NCBI RefSeq assembly: GCF_022014595.1 | Contig: NZ_CP091740.1 | Location: 2,468,200 to 2,532,199, forward strand | Direction of reading: 5' to 3' | Length of the DNA stretch: 64,000 bases | Source of the DNA: Solitalea lacus | GTDB taxonomy: Bacteria; Bacteroidota; Bacteroidia; Sphingobacteriales; Sphingobacteriaceae | Part shown: positions 1-9,525 of the stretch, piece by piece | How positions within the stretch are numbered: position 1 is the first letter of the stretch | Layout of the letters: every line of letters begins with the position of its first letter | The notes under the pieces: model-generated | The model's input: the letters and a program-made list of their open reading frames with translations, nothing else | Database searches by the model: none | What the model was told of the DNA's origin: nothing | Made by a program: the position numbers and the translations under genes

Positions 1-124
1 AATTTGATCTTTCTTTAAATTTAATACTCTCATTATTAGTTTGTAAGTTAAAAGAAGATAAACTGATGAAAAAAAATGAAAGAGCCAAAGTGTTAAAAAC
101 TATTCTCTCTGCTCTAAATTTCTT

Positions 125-132
125 TAACTTTG
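125..132 (+). promoter_or_regulatory. candidate -7 box upstream of lptD
   Basis: TAACTTTG matches the Bacteroidota -7 consensus TAnnTTTG exactly. Transcription would start near 139, about 53 nt ahead of the lptD-like start codon. I see no convincing TTG -33 element at the usual 19-21 nt spacing, so this is a motif match only. Confidence 0.4.
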
Positions 133-191
133 GGGTGCTATTAAATTCCATAATCGCAAAAATAATATTCAATTAAATATTTTTAAATATT

Positions 192-2795
192 TTGAAATTA
201 TCAGATAAGCATTTTTTACAAACCTTTGCTGTCTTCTTGTTTCTATCAATTTTAAGCGTTTTTAGTTCTACTTCAAAAGCTTATGATAGGGATTTTTTGC
301 TATTTCTACCAAAATCAAACCTGGCGAAAGACACCGTAAAAGTTAAAACCAACAAAATTGATACAATTAAAATTGATACAGTTACTAAGAAAGGTATAAA
401 ACGTCATAAAAGTAGTAATGCAATAAAGTCTAAAGTTGATTACACGGCTAAGGACTCTATTATTACTGACTTAGATGGAAAGTTTCTGTATTTATATAAA
501 GATGCTGTTGTCACCTATGAAGGAATAACTCTTAAAGCTGACTTTATGCGTATAAACCAAAACACGATGGAGGTTTATGCAAAAGGTATAAAGGATTCAG
601 CAAATTTATATACAGGTCGTCCATTTATATCCGGTCAAGGAAGTGATTTAATTGCCGATAGTTTGGCTTATAATTTTAAATCCAAAAAGGCAAAAGTTTG
701 GTCTGGCGTGAGCAAGGAAGGGGAAGGATTTATCAGAGGCGGCCAAATGAAATTAAATGAAAAACAGGAAGGATTTTTAAAAGGTGGTGTCTATACAACA
801 TGTAACGACCCCAGTCATATGCACTTTGGAATTCAAATAACCAAAGCCAAAGTAATGAAAAACAGGGTAGTAACAGGGCCGGCTTACTTGTTTATCGAAG
901 ATATTCCAACTCCTTTAGTATTACCATTTGGTTTTTTTCCTAAAACATCAAAAAGGGCTAACGGATTGATTTTTCCGTCAGTTGGAGAAGATGCTCAAAA
1001 AGGCTTTTTCCTAAGAGATATAGGGTATTATTTAGGCCTAACCGATAACATGGATATGGCCCTAAAAGGGAGTATTTTCACAAATGGAAGTTATGATTTG
1101 GGATTATCATCACGTTATTTGGTTCGATACAAGTATACAGGAAATCTGAATTTTACTTATTCCAATCAAATTTTTGGAGAGGAAGGGACCGCTGGCTACT
1201 CAAATACCAAGGATTTTAGGATTTTATGGTCGCACTCGCAGAGCCGGCAAGGAACCGGGTCTAACTTTTCGGCATCTGTAAATGCCGGAACTACCAGCTT
1301 TTATCAAAATACGGGAAGTTTTGTTCCTCTGCCGAACCGTTTCAATAATACTATCGGATCATCAATTGCTTATTCCAAAACATGGCTTGGCACACCGTTT
1401 AACCTAACTACGAGTTTAACAACCAGTCAGGAACTAAATTCAGGATCTGTTTATATAAGCTTACCTAACCTGAACTTTAGCGTTGCCCGGATTACTCCAT
1501 TTGATTCTAAGAAAAGGATAGGTCCTCAACGTTGGTATCATAAGTTGGGATTAAATTACAACCTCCAGTTTGATAACAATTTGCAAACTTATGACAGTCT
1601 ATTGTTTAAATCGGGGATTGCAGATCAGATTAAAACCCGTATTACACATACGAGTTCATTGCAAACCAATTTCAATGTACTTAAATATATAAACATCAGT
1701 CCTAGTATACCGTACACTGAGAATTGGTACTTTAAAACCATAACAAAAACCGTTGACTCTGTAACAAATAAACCTATTACAACTTATAATAATGGTTTTA
1801 AAGCAGCAAGGGAATATAGTTTTTCTGTTTCAGCCTCAACTACTTTATACGGAATAAAGCAGTTTAAAAAGGGAGGTGTGAAAGCAATTAGACATACCTT
1901 AAGGCCATCGGTAGGGTATAGCTATCGTCCTGACTTTTCTGACCCTAAGTATGGTTATTACAAAACCTATACTGATACAGCAGGAAATCCTGTGCAATAC
2001 TCCGTATTTGAAACAGGGGGACCGGGAACAGGTAAATCAAGTGCTTTAAGTTTTAGTTTGAGCAATAATATTGAAATGAAGGTCCGGTCAAAGAAAGATA
2101 CGATTAATGGTGAGAAAAAAATTTCTATTTTGAACGACTTAAGCTTTTCGAGTAGCTATAATTTTGCAGCGGAGCACTTTAGGTTGGCCCCCATTAATAT
2201 GTCTGGTTTCACTAACCTGTTTAAAACTGTTAACTTAAACTTTTCAGCCGTTTTTAACCCATACGCAACAGATTCATTAGGGCGAGATATTGACCGTTAT
2301 TCCATTGCCAATGGAGGGCCTTTGGTGCGTGTAACCAGTGCAAGTATAGGTTTAAGTGCTAATTTTAACTCAAAATCAAAAAATCGACCTGCATTAACTC
2401 CTCAGCAACGACGTGATTTGTATTTAATCGACCCTAACCCAAATGAATTTATAGACTTTAACATTCCTTGGAATTTGGGAGTAAATTACTCGCTTAGCTA
2501 CTTTAATCAAGGTAATACAAGCTCTGTATCACAAATTGTTAACATCAATGGCGATTTTAGTCTAACTCAGAAATGGAAAATCAATGGTATGACGGGTTAT
2601 GATTTCACCAATAAATCATTATCTCAAACCAGCTTAGGAATTGTTCGTGATTTGCATTGCTGGGACTTATCAATCTATTGGATACCGTTTGGCGCTTATA
2701 AAAGTTATAATATTGATTTACGTGTCAGATCATCTATTTTGCAGGATTTGAAGCTTAGCAAGCGCCGTCCTTACTACTATAATGATACCTATTAA
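192..2795 (+). CDS. LptD-like outer-membrane LPS assembly protein
   Basis: An 867-residue protein with an N-terminal hydrophobic signal segment (residues about 9-29). An OstA/LptA-like periplasmic region follows (about 85-240; the 'YEGITLKADFMRI' stretch is typical). The long rest is a beta-barrel of alternating aromatic strands, ending in an aromatic C-terminus (YYYNDTY). This is the Bacteroidota type of LptD, which inserts lipopolysaccharide into the outer leaflet. The start is TTG at 192: an in-frame stop lies just upstream and the signal peptide would be lost with any later ATG. No lptE or lptA partner is nearby. Gene order with a cell-wall amidase, common in relatives, cannot be tested because the window begins here. 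Confidence 0.82.
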   Translation: MKLSDKHFLQTFAVFLFLSILSVFSSTSKAYDRDFLLFLPKSNLAKDTVKVKTNKIDTIKIDTVTKKGIKRHKSSNAIKSKVDYTAKDSIITDLDGKFLYLYKDAVVTYEGITLKADFMRINQNTMEVYAKGIKDSANLYTGRPFISGQGSDLIADSLAYNFKSKKAKVWSGVSKEGEGFIRGGQMKLNEKQEGFLKGGVYTTCNDPSHMHFGIQITKAKVMKNRVVTGPAYLFIEDIPTPLVLPFGFFPKTSKRANGLIFPSVGEDAQKGFFLRDIGYYLGLTDNMDMALKGSIFTNGSYDLGLSSRYLVRYKYTGNLNFTYSNQIFGEEGTAGYSNTKDFRILWSHSQSRQGTGSNFSASVNAGTTSFYQNTGSFVPLPNRFNNTIGSSIAYSKTWLGTPFNLTTSLTTSQELNSGSVYISLPNLNFSVARITPFDSKKRIGPQRWYHKLGLNYNLQFDNNLQTYDSLLFKSGIADQIKTRITHTSSLQTNFNVLKYINISPSIPYTENWYFKTITKTVDSVTNKPITTYNNGFKAAREYSFSVSASTTLYGIKQFKKGGVKAIRHTLRPSVGYSYRPDFSDPKYGYYKTYTDTAGNPVQYSVFETGGPGTGKSSALSFSLSNNIEMKVRSKKDTINGEKKISILNDLSFSSSYNFAAEHFRLAPINMSGFTNLFKTVNLNFSAVFNPYATDSLGRDIDRYSIANGGPLVRVTSASIGLSANFNSKSKNRPALTPQQRRDLYLIDPNPNEFIDFNIPWNLGVNYSLSYFNQGNTSSVSQIVNINGDFSLTQKWKINGMTGYDFTNKSLSQTSLGIVRDLHCWDLSIYWIPFGAYKSYNIDLRVRSSILQDLKLSKRRPYYYNDTY

Positions 2796-2839
2796 TCCGA
2801 TGGACGTCGTAAAAGATTTATTATTTCTTTAAACTTAAA

Positions 2840-2871
2840 TTTGCTTTTTTAAAATTATCACAATACATTCG
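2840..2871 (+). promoter_or_regulatory. candidate ilv operon promoter
   Basis: TTTG at 2840-2843 and TACATTCG at 2864-2871 are separated by 20 nt, fitting the Bacteroidota pattern with one mismatch in the -7 box. The predicted transcription start (about 2878) lies 10 nt ahead of the leader-peptide ATG, as expected for an attenuator leader. Confidence 0.5.
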
Positions 2872-2887
2872 CTATATAGATCAACAA

Positions 2888-2950
2888 ATGAGAACTCTTA
2901 GCACTATTATTACTGTCATTATTATTATCGTGGTGATTATTCACACATGA
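2888..2950 (+). CDS. ilvL: ilv operon attenuation leader peptide
   Basis: A 20-codon ORF, MRTLSTIITVIIIIVVIIHT, with 8 Ile, 3 Val, 4 Thr and 1 Leu. These are the end products of the operon plus Thr, the ilvA substrate. It ends in TGA at 2948-2950, and the first base of the antiterminator half-site follows the stop codon directly. The composition parallels the enterobacterial ilv leaders. A ribosome stalled in the Ile/Val run (codons 7-18) would leave 2952-2958 free, whereas a ribosome that reaches the stop would cover it. The ORF is too short for routine gene callers. I infer that it is translated from its codon content, its position and the terminator downstream. Confidence 0.82.
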   Translation: MRTLSTIITVIIIIVVIIHT

Positions 2951-2951
2951 C

Positions 2952-3012
2952 AGGGAAGTAGTGCACTCAAAAATGTAAAACAAACACAAACATAAAAAAG
3001 AGCCGCTTCCCT
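2952..3012 (+). promoter_or_regulatory. ilv antiterminator pairing
   Basis: AGGGAAG at 2952-2958 is the exact complement of CTTCCCT at 3006-3012, the inner part of the 5' arm of the downstream terminator. The two pairings exclude each other. Pairing of 2952-2958 with 3006-3012 frees the 3' arm and would let transcription continue into ilvA. Flanking G-U and G-C pairs could extend the helix slightly. Confidence 0.72.
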
Positions 3013-3031
3013 ACCAGGGAGCGGCTCTTTT
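2996..3031 (+). terminator. ilv attenuator terminator
   Basis: The 5' arm at 2996-3012 and the 3' arm at 3016-3031 pair along 16 bp with a single bulged T and a 3-nt loop (ACC). The stem closes with AAAA/TTTT pairs that supply the U-tract. It lies 17 nt before the ilvA start, inside the operon leader, so it must be conditional. Confidence 0.85.
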
Positions 3032-3048
3032 GCTTAATAAAAGATATT

Positions 3049-4302
3049 ATGCAAACAACAACCGCCAATTTAACAGATCAGGTTTTACTAGCCGCCGAAA
3101 AGCTTAACGGTGTTGCAGTAAAAACACCTCTTCAATTTTGCTCACGTTTATCTGAAAAATATAACTGCAAGCTTTATTTTAAACGTGAAGATATGCAACC
3201 TGTACGTTCGTATAAAATCAGGGGTGCGTACAATAACATAATTAATCTTGATGCAATGCAGCGTGAACGTGGAGTGGTTTGCGCGAGTGCCGGTAATCAT
3301 GCACAAGGAGTTGCTCTAAGTTGTAATAAACTGAAAATTAAAGCGCATATCTTTATGCCCCAGGTTACTCCACGTCAGAAAATTGAGAAAGTAAAAAGCT
3401 TTGGTGGCGACTGGATAAACATTGTACTTACAGGAACCACTTATGACGAAGCATATGCAGCTTCAAAGCGATTTTCCGAATTAAATTTACTAGCCTTTAT
3501 TCATCCATTCGACGATTGGAATACAATAGTTGGTCAGGCTACTGTAGCAAAGGAAATTTATAATGAACTGCCTGATGCAGAAGTATTAGTACTCCCAATT
3601 GGCGGTGGCGGATTAGCATCCGGAGTATCCTCATTCTACAAAGAAAATAAACCTGAAGTAAAAATATTTGGAATCGATCCAGCCGGTGCTCCAAAAATGA
3701 TTGCAGCTTCGAAAGCCGGTAAACCCATTAGTTTGGATTCCATTGATACATTCATTGATGGAGCTGCAGTAAAGCAAATTGGCGACCTCACTTATCAGCT
3801 TATAACCGAAAATGTTGATGAATGCATTACTGTTGAAGAAGGCAAAGTTTGTACAACAATGATTGAGTTGTATCAAAATGAGGGTATCATCGCAGAACCT
3901 GCAGGAGCACTTTCTGTGGCCGCCTTAGATAAAATTGGGCGTCATTTAAAAGGCAAAAAAGTTGTATGTGTAATCAGTGGAGGCAATAATGATATTGCCC
4001 GTTATCCAGAGGTAATTGAGCGCAGCTTAATCTATGAGGGTCTTAAACATTACTTTATTGTTGAATTTGCTCAAAAGCCGGGTGAACTTCGTAATTTTTT
4101 AAATGATGCATTAGGGCCAAATGATGACATTGTGCATTTTCAATACCTGAAGAAAACGAACAAGGAATTTGGGCCGGCATTGGTCGGAATTGAGCTGGCA
4201 AAAAGAATAGACTTGGAACCGTTGCTTTACCGACTGAAACAGAATAATATTAATTACATCAACGTCAACGAGCACGAAATGCTCAGAAAGTATCTTGTTT
4301 AA
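3049..4302 (+). CDS. ilvA: threonine dehydratase, biosynthetic
   Basis: This 417-residue PLP enzyme deaminates L-threonine to 2-oxobutanoate, the first committed step to isoleucine. The PLP lysine is Lys56 in SYKIRGA. The phosphate-binding glycine loop GGGGLASG is at 185-192 and the SAGNHAQG substrate loop at 80-87. The C-terminal part (about 335-417, from 'HYFIVEFAQKPGELRNFL') is a single ACT-like regulatory domain. This makes it the short biosynthetic form, shorter than the roughly 514-residue E. coli IlvA with two such domains; it is distinct from the catabolic TdcB type. It is the first structural gene after the attenuator, so transcription and probably enzyme activity both respond to isoleucine. 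Confidence 0.95.
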   Translation: MQTTTANLTDQVLLAAEKLNGVAVKTPLQFCSRLSEKYNCKLYFKREDMQPVRSYKIRGAYNNIINLDAMQRERGVVCASAGNHAQGVALSCNKLKIKAHIFMPQVTPRQKIEKVKSFGGDWINIVLTGTTYDEAYAASKRFSELNLLAFIHPFDDWNTIVGQATVAKEIYNELPDAEVLVLPIGGGGLASGVSSFYKENKPEVKIFGIDPAGAPKMIAASKAGKPISLDSIDTFIDGAAVKQIGDLTYQLITENVDECITVEEGKVCTTMIELYQNEGIIAEPAGALSVAALDKIGRHLKGKKVVCVISGGNNDIARYPEVIERSLIYEGLKHYFIVEFAQKPGELRNFLNDALGPNDDIVHFQYLKKTNKEFGPALVGIELAKRIDLEPLLYRLKQNNINYINVNEHEMLRKYLV

Positions 4303-4385
4303 TTAATTATTTAAGTCAGGTCAAGTTAATTGGCATAAAATATTCGCCACAAAGCATTTTATCTTTTAACCTTATAGTATAACGT

Positions 4386-5273
4386 ATGTATTCAAATGAA
4401 AATTCCATTGTGTTTTACAACGGCAAATATGTAAAAGCAAACGAAGTTCTATTAAGCCCTTATAGTCAATCATTTCACTACGGTAATAGTGCCTTTGAAG
4501 GTATACGTGCCTACGAAACGGATGAGGGAACACGTATTTTCAAGCCAATTGAACATTTCAAACGATTACACTATTCGTGTGATAAATTACATTTCAAGTT
4601 AAACTATTCAGTTGAAGAACTTACAGACATTTCATATGAGCTAATCAGACGAAATCATCTAAAAAACGCATACATCCGTCCGTTAATATTTGCTGGTGAT
4701 AATTTGTCGCTTACCCCAAGTAATGTCCATAATATTTTTATTGGTTCATTTAGTTGGGCAGTGTATTATGGAGATAAGCAAACCAAATTGATGACGTCAT
4801 CATATAGTCGTATTAGTCCTTCAGCATTTCATGTTGATACCAAAGTGAGCGGACAATATGTAAATGCTGTTCTTGCTACCCGAGAGGCTAAATCAAAAGG
4901 GTTCGATGAGGCCCTATTATTAGACCAAAATGGTTTTGTTGCTCAATGTGCTGCATCAAACTTCTTTTTTGAAAAGGATAATGTGATTTATACTCCGGAC
5001 CTCGGAAATATTTTCCCAGGAATTACTCGCTCTACGGTGATTGATATCGCTAGAGATTTAGGATATACAGTAGTTGAAAAGAATATTAAGCCAGAAGAGT
5101 TACTTGACATTGATGGTGCATTTTCAACTGGAACCGCAGCAGAAGTAGCCGGAATTGAAAGTATTGATGGAAGAGGATTTCGTAAAAAATGGGAAGATAC
5201 AATTGGTTATGAAATAAGTGTAAAATACAGAAAACGAGTCACTTTAAAAGAATACAAAGGATACATTATATAA
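4386..5273 (+). CDS. ilvE: branched-chain amino acid aminotransferase
   Basis: A 295-residue class IV PLP aminotransferase that performs the last step of Ile, Val and Leu synthesis, with glutamate as amino donor. The PLP-binding lysine is Lys153 in DTKVSGQYVNA. Class IV signatures include SFHYGNSAFEGIRAY near residues 29-43 and the FSTGTAAEV phosphate loop near the C-terminus. Its length is normal for the short bacterial form. An 83-nt gap from ilvA and a 76-nt gap to ilvD, without a terminator, support co-transcription. Confidence 0.93.
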   Translation: MYSNENSIVFYNGKYVKANEVLLSPYSQSFHYGNSAFEGIRAYETDEGTRIFKPIEHFKRLHYSCDKLHFKLNYSVEELTDISYELIRRNHLKNAYIRPLIFAGDNLSLTPSNVHNIFIGSFSWAVYYGDKQTKLMTSSYSRISPSAFHVDTKVSGQYVNAVLATREAKSKGFDEALLLDQNGFVAQCAASNFFFEKDNVIYTPDLGNIFPGITRSTVIDIARDLGYTVVEKNIKPEELLDIDGAFSTGTAAEVAGIESIDGRGFRKKWEDTIGYEISVKYRKRVTLKEYKGYII

Positions 5274-5349
5274 ATTGAACATCGTAAAGAAAAACGATGA
5301 TTAATTAGCAAAATATCAAAAAAACTTACCTTAGGATTAAATTTTACAA

Positions 5350-7029
5350 ATGAACAACTTAAATAGATATAGTGCGACATTAACTCAGGATGCTACTCAA
5401 CCTGCAGCTCAAGCTATGCTTCACGGCATTGGACTAACAGATGATGACATGAACAAAGCCCAGGTGGGTATAGCAAGTGCTGGTTACGAGGGTAACACCT
5501 GTAACATGCACTTAAATGATTTAGCACGAGTAATTAAGCATGGCGTTACTGAAAATGAGATGGTTGGACTCATTTTTAATACCATCGGTGTTAGTGATGG
5601 TATTTCAATGGGAACTGATGGGATGCGTTACTCACTTCAATCGCGCGAAATAATTGCCGATAGTATTGAGACTGTAGTTTCAGCTATGTGGTATGATGCA
5701 GTAATTACTGTTATGGGCTGTGATAAAAATATGCCTGGTGCATTAATTGCCATGGGGCGTTTGAATCGTCCTTCAATAATGGTTTATGGAGGTACAATTA
5801 ATGCTGGCCATCATAACGGGAAAGAATTAGATGTTGTTTCGGCTTTTGAAGCATTGGGTCAAAAAATAGCAGGCAATATTACTCCTGAAGAATTTAAGGA
5901 AGTTATAAAAAATGCTTGTCCTGGTTCGGGAGCTTGTGGCGGTATGTACACAGCCAATACAATGTCTTCAGCAATTGAAGCATTAGGAATGAGCTTACCT
6001 TACAGCTCATCAAATCCGGCCACAAGCAAAGAAAAACAAGAAGAATGTAAGAATGCAGGAAAAGCGATTCGTTTGCTTTTAGAAAAGAATATTCTTCCAA
6101 AGGATATCATGACCCGCAAAGCCTTTGAAAATGCTATGACTATGGTTATGGCCTTGGGTGGATCAACAAATGCAGTATTGCACCTTATTGCTATGGCAAA
6201 AGCAGTTGGTGTGCCATTAACAATTGATGATTTCCAACGTATTTCAGATAAAACTCCGTTTATCGCTGACTTAAAGCCAAGCGGTAAATACCTAATGGAG
6301 GATGTTCATAAAATAGGTGGAACGCCGGCTGTAATGAAATACTTATTGAGCAAAGGCTTTTTACATGGTGATTGTTTAACTGTTACAGGAAAAACAGTTG
6401 CAGAAAACCTTGCAGAAGTACCTGAATTATCTGTAGAACAAAAAGTAATAGTACCGGTTGAAACGCCAATTAAGTCAACAGGGCACTTGCAAATCCTTTA
6501 TGGAAACTTAGCCGAAGAAGGTTCTGTAGCAAAAATTACTGGCAAAGAAGGGCTAAAGTTCTCAGGACCTGCGAAAGTATTTGATACTGAGTTCGAATTT
6601 AACGATGCAGTGCTAAGTGGAAAAATCCAGAAAGGTGATGTAATAGTAATTCGCTTCCAAGGGCCTAAAGGAGCTCCTGGAATGCCAGAAATGCTTAAAC
6701 CAACGTCATTAATTATGGGAGCAGGTTTAGGGAAAGATGTTGCTTTAATTACTGACGGTCGTTTTTCTGGTGGAACGCATGGTTTTGTGGTTGGTCATAT
6801 TACACCTGAAGCTCAAAACGGAGGCTTAATTGGTTTAGTAAAAGATGGTGATGTAATCACTATAGATGCCCAAAATCGTGTGTTAAATGTTAATTTGAGT
6901 GATACTGAAATTATCAACCGAAAAGCTGCTTGGCAACAACCGGCATGGAGGGCAACAAAAGGTACTCTTGCAAAGTACATCAAAAATGTTTCTTCTGCAT
7001 CTGAAGGGTGCGTAACAGACGAGTTATAA
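5350..7029 (+). CDS. ilvD: dihydroxy-acid dehydratase
   Basis: A 559-residue Fe-S enzyme that dehydrates 2,3-dihydroxy-3-methyl acids to the 2-oxo acids of valine and isoleucine. Three conserved cysteine motifs that should hold the cluster are visible: [17 protein letters not shown] (with the modified lysine of the family) and [12 protein letters not shown]. The C-terminal [17 protein letters not shown] motif is also present. Size is typical. It lies between ilvE and ilvB in the same operon. Confidence 0.96.
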   Translation: MNNLNRYSATLTQDATQPAAQAMLHGIGLTDDDMNKAQVGIASAGYEGNTCNMHLNDLARVIKHGVTENEMVGLIFNTIGVSDGISMGTDGMRYSLQSREIIADSIETVVSAMWYDAVITVMGCDKNMPGALIAMGRLNRPSIMVYGGTINAGHHNGKELDVVSAFEALGQKIAGNITPEEFKEVIKNACPGSGACGGMYTANTMSSAIEALGMSLPYSSSNPATSKEKQEECKNAGKAIRLLLEKNILPKDIMTRKAFENAMTMVMALGGSTNAVLHLIAMAKAVGVPLTIDDFQRISDKTPFIADLKPSGKYLMEDVHKIGGTPAVMKYLLSKGFLHGDCLTVTGKTVAENLAEVPELSVEQKVIVPVETPIKSTGHLQILYGNLAEEGSVAKITGKEGLKFSGPAKVFDTEFEFNDAVLSGKIQKGDVIVIRFQGPKGAPGMPEMLKPTSLIMGAGLGKDVALITDGRFSGGTHGFVVGHITPEAQNGGLIGLVKDGDVITIDAQNRVLNVNLSDTEIINRKAAWQQPAWRATKGTLAKYIKNVSSASEGCVTDEL

Positions 7030-7038
7030 TATAAAATT

Positions 7039-7072
7039 GCTTACACAGGTTTTTACATAAATCTGTGTAAGC
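7039..7072 (+). other. intercistronic hairpin between ilvD and ilvB
   Basis: GCTTACACAG (7039-7048) and CTGTGTAAGC (7063-7072) are a perfect 10-bp inverted repeat around a 14-nt A/T-rich loop. No U-tract follows, so it is unlikely to be a strong terminator. It begins 9 nt after the ilvD stop and ends 16 nt before the ilvB start. An mRNA-processing or stability element is possible. Confidence 0.6.
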
Positions 7073-7088
7073 TCTTCAAATAAACAAT

Positions 7089-8837
7089 ATGAATTCAACA
7101 ATACAAAACGATACTATAAAGGTAAATACCATCATGAAAGAAAATCGTCAGATAAATGGTTCTGAAGCATTAATGATGTCATTAGTTGCTGAAGGGGTTG
7201 ATACCATCTTTGGCTATCCTGGTGGCGCAATTATGCCAGTATATGATGCATTGTATGATTATCGCGATAAATTGAATCACATTTTAGTGCGTCATGAACA
7301 AGGTGCCGGACACGCAGCAGAAGGATATGCTAGAATTTCTGGTAAAGTTGGTGTTTGTCTGGTAACTTCAGGACCTGGAGCTACCAATCTTATTACCCCA
7401 ATTACCGATGCCATGATGGATAGCGTACCAATGGTTTGTATTGTTGGTCAAGTAGCTAAATCATTATTGGGAACTGATGCTTTTCAAGAAGCTGACGTAA
7501 TGGGTATGACTATGCCAATTACAAAGTGGAATTATCAGGTTACCTCAGCGGATGAAATTCCTGAAATTATCGCCAAGGCTTTTTACATAGCCAAAAGTGG
7601 TCGCCCTGGACCTGTTTTAATTGATATAACCAAAAATGCACAGTTCGAAAACCTTTCTAAAGAATTTGTAAATGTAAAGTGTAATAGCGTAAGAGGTTAT
7701 CGCCCTAAGTCTAATTATACATATGAGCAGATTGAAAAGGCGGCAGAGTTAATTAATTCTGCTAATAAACCTTTCATATTTATTGGTCAGGGTGTTTTGA
7801 TTTCGAAATCAGAAAATGAAATTCATGAATTGGTAAATAAGGCTGGAATTCCTGTGGCGAGTACTTTACACGGACTTTCTGCTTTTCCTGTAGCGCATCC
7901 ATTATATGTGGGTATGTTGGGAATGCATGGTAATTATGGCCCCAACCTGTTGACTAACCAGGCCGATGTGATTATTGCCGTGGGCATGCGATTTGACGAT
8001 CGAGTTACAGGCGACTTAAACCGTTATGCAAAGCAGGCAAAAGTAATTCATATTGAAGTTGATCCGGCAGAAATTAATAAAAATGTAAAAACAGCTGTTT
8101 CAATTAATGCCGATGCTAAAGAAGCTTTACAAGTATTGCTGCCATTGATTTGCAAAAACGAACATTCAGAATGGCTTAACCAATTTAAGGAATGTGAACT
8201 AAAGGAATATGAAAAAGTAATTCAGAATGAGATTTACCCAACTGAAGGTGGTTTACGAATGGGGGAGGTAATCAATAAGATTTCTGAAAAAACAAAGGGT
8301 CAAGCAGCACTAATTGCTGATGTTGGTCAGCATCAAATGATGGCGGCTCGTTACTATAAATTTGAAAGAACCAACTCGTTTATTTCATCGGGTGGGCTAG
8401 GAACAATGGGCTTTGCGCTTCCGGCTGCATTTGGAGCCAAAGTAGCCGCTCCTGAACGAGAAGTGGTAGCTGTTATTGGAGATGGATGTTTCCAAATGAC
8501 TATTCAGGAATTAGGAACAATTGCCCAGAATAAGCTTCCGGTTAAAATCGTAATCTTAAATAACAACTTCTTGGGAATGGTTCGTCAATGGCAAGAAATG
8601 TTTTTTGACCACAGATACTCGTTTGTTGAACTCCAGAATCCTGATTTCATTAAAATTACTGAAGGTTTTGGTGTAAAAGCACGCAAAATTACTGATAGAA
8701 GTGAACTTGATAATGCTGTTGAAGAAATGATTGCATCTCAAGAGCCTTACTTATTGGAAGTAGTGGTTGAAAAAGAAGTAAACGTATTTCCAATGGTAGC
8801 AACCGGAGCAAGTGTTGCGGAGGTAAGATTGGAATAA
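7089..8837 (+). CDS. ilvB: acetolactate synthase large subunit
   Basis: A 582-residue thiamine diphosphate enzyme that condenses two pyruvates, or pyruvate with 2-oxobutanoate, to acetohydroxy acids. The catalytic glutamate lies in VRHEQGAGHAAEGYAR. The central FAD/Rossmann region is about 200-340. The ThDP motif GDGCFQMT...NNN is near 465-497 and the LGTMGFALPAAFGAK segment precedes it. Translation may instead begin at the internal ATG at 7134 (MKENRQ), since the first 15 residues are not typical of the family. It pairs with ilvN just downstream. Confidence 0.95.
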   Translation: MNSTIQNDTIKVNTIMKENRQINGSEALMMSLVAEGVDTIFGYPGGAIMPVYDALYDYRDKLNHILVRHEQGAGHAAEGYARISGKVGVCLVTSGPGATNLITPITDAMMDSVPMVCIVGQVAKSLLGTDAFQEADVMGMTMPITKWNYQVTSADEIPEIIAKAFYIAKSGRPGPVLIDITKNAQFENLSKEFVNVKCNSVRGYRPKSNYTYEQIEKAAELINSANKPFIFIGQGVLISKSENEIHELVNKAGIPVASTLHGLSAFPVAHPLYVGMLGMHGNYGPNLLTNQADVIIAVGMRFDDRVTGDLNRYAKQAKVIHIEVDPAEINKNVKTAVSINADAKEALQVLLPLICKNEHSEWLNQFKECELKEYEKVIQNEIYPTEGGLRMGEVINKISEKTKGQAALIADVGQHQMMAARYYKFERTNSFISSGGLGTMGFALPAAFGAKVAAPEREVVAVIGDGCFQMTIQELGTIAQNKLPVKIVILNNNFLGMVRQWQEMFFDHRYSFVELQNPDFIKITEGFGVKARKITDRSELDNAVEEMIASQEPYLLEVVVEKEVNVFPMVATGASVAEVRLE

Positions 8838-8914
8838 CCAGCCTAAGAAAGGTTTAATAATTTGAATTTTCAGTTTAATTAATAATCAACTAAATACCCA
8901 AAAGGGGCGGGTGT

Positions 8915-9460
8915 ATGGAAAAATTATATACCATATCAGTTTTTACGGAGAACAATATCGGTTTATTAAACCGGTTAACGATCATTTTTACTCGTCGCCG
9001 TATTAACATTGAAAGCTTAACAGTTTCCGAAACAGAAAAGAAGGGAATTTCGCGCTTTACAATTGTAGTGCGCTGTACTGAAGATATGAGTAAAAAGCTC
9101 GTACAACAAATCAATAAAGTTATTGAGGTGCTGATTGCCTATGCATACGATGCAGACAATATGATCTTTAGTGAGGTGGCTATTTATAAAGTAAATACTG
9201 AGGAATCAATCAAATTAACCCCGATAGTTAATTTGGCCAATGAGCATGGCGCAAGGGTAATGTATATGGAGCCAGGGTTTGCTGCATTAGAAAAAACTGG
9301 TACCATTGAAGACTTAATGAAGTTTTACGACTTATTAAAGCCTTTTGGGCTATTAGAGTTTGTGCATTCAGGTCGTATTGCTATTCATAAGCAACGTAAG
9401 CAGGCGCATGAACTATACCATGCAGAAGAATTAACTGAATACGAAAGAATATTCGTTTAA
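8915..9460 (+). CDS. ilvN: acetolactate synthase small (regulatory) subunit
   Basis: A 181-residue regulatory subunit with an N-terminal ACT domain (residues about 3-75: 'YTISVFTENNIGLLNRLTIIFTRR') and a C-terminal ALS small-subunit domain (about 95-175). It confers valine feedback inhibition on, and activates, the large subunit encoded 77 nt upstream. The ATG at 8915 fits the start of the ACT domain and follows a G-rich stretch. Longer than the 96-residue E. coli IlvN and close to the IlvH-like long form. Confidence 0.92.
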   Translation: MEKLYTISVFTENNIGLLNRLTIIFTRRRINIESLTVSETEKKGISRFTIVVRCTEDMSKKLVQQINKVIEVLIAYAYDADNMIFSEVAIYKVNTEESIKLTPIVNLANEHGARVMYMEPGFAALEKTGTIEDLMKFYDLLKPFGLLEFVHSGRIAIHKQRKQAHELYHAEELTEYERIFV

Positions 9461-9525
9461 TAAGAACAGTATTGAGCTGTTAAGAGACAAAAAAACAATC
9501 TATTAACTAAATAACGAGAACTAAA

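Noticed and set aside
1-33. Possible start of a divergent minus-strand gene (for example a wall amidase)
   Set aside because: Only 11 codons are inside the window and they show no signal peptide or recognisable motif.
66-176. A 36-codon plus-strand ORF upstream of lptD
   Set aside because: No family resemblance, and it contains the best promoter match for lptD (125-132), so it is more likely noncoding.
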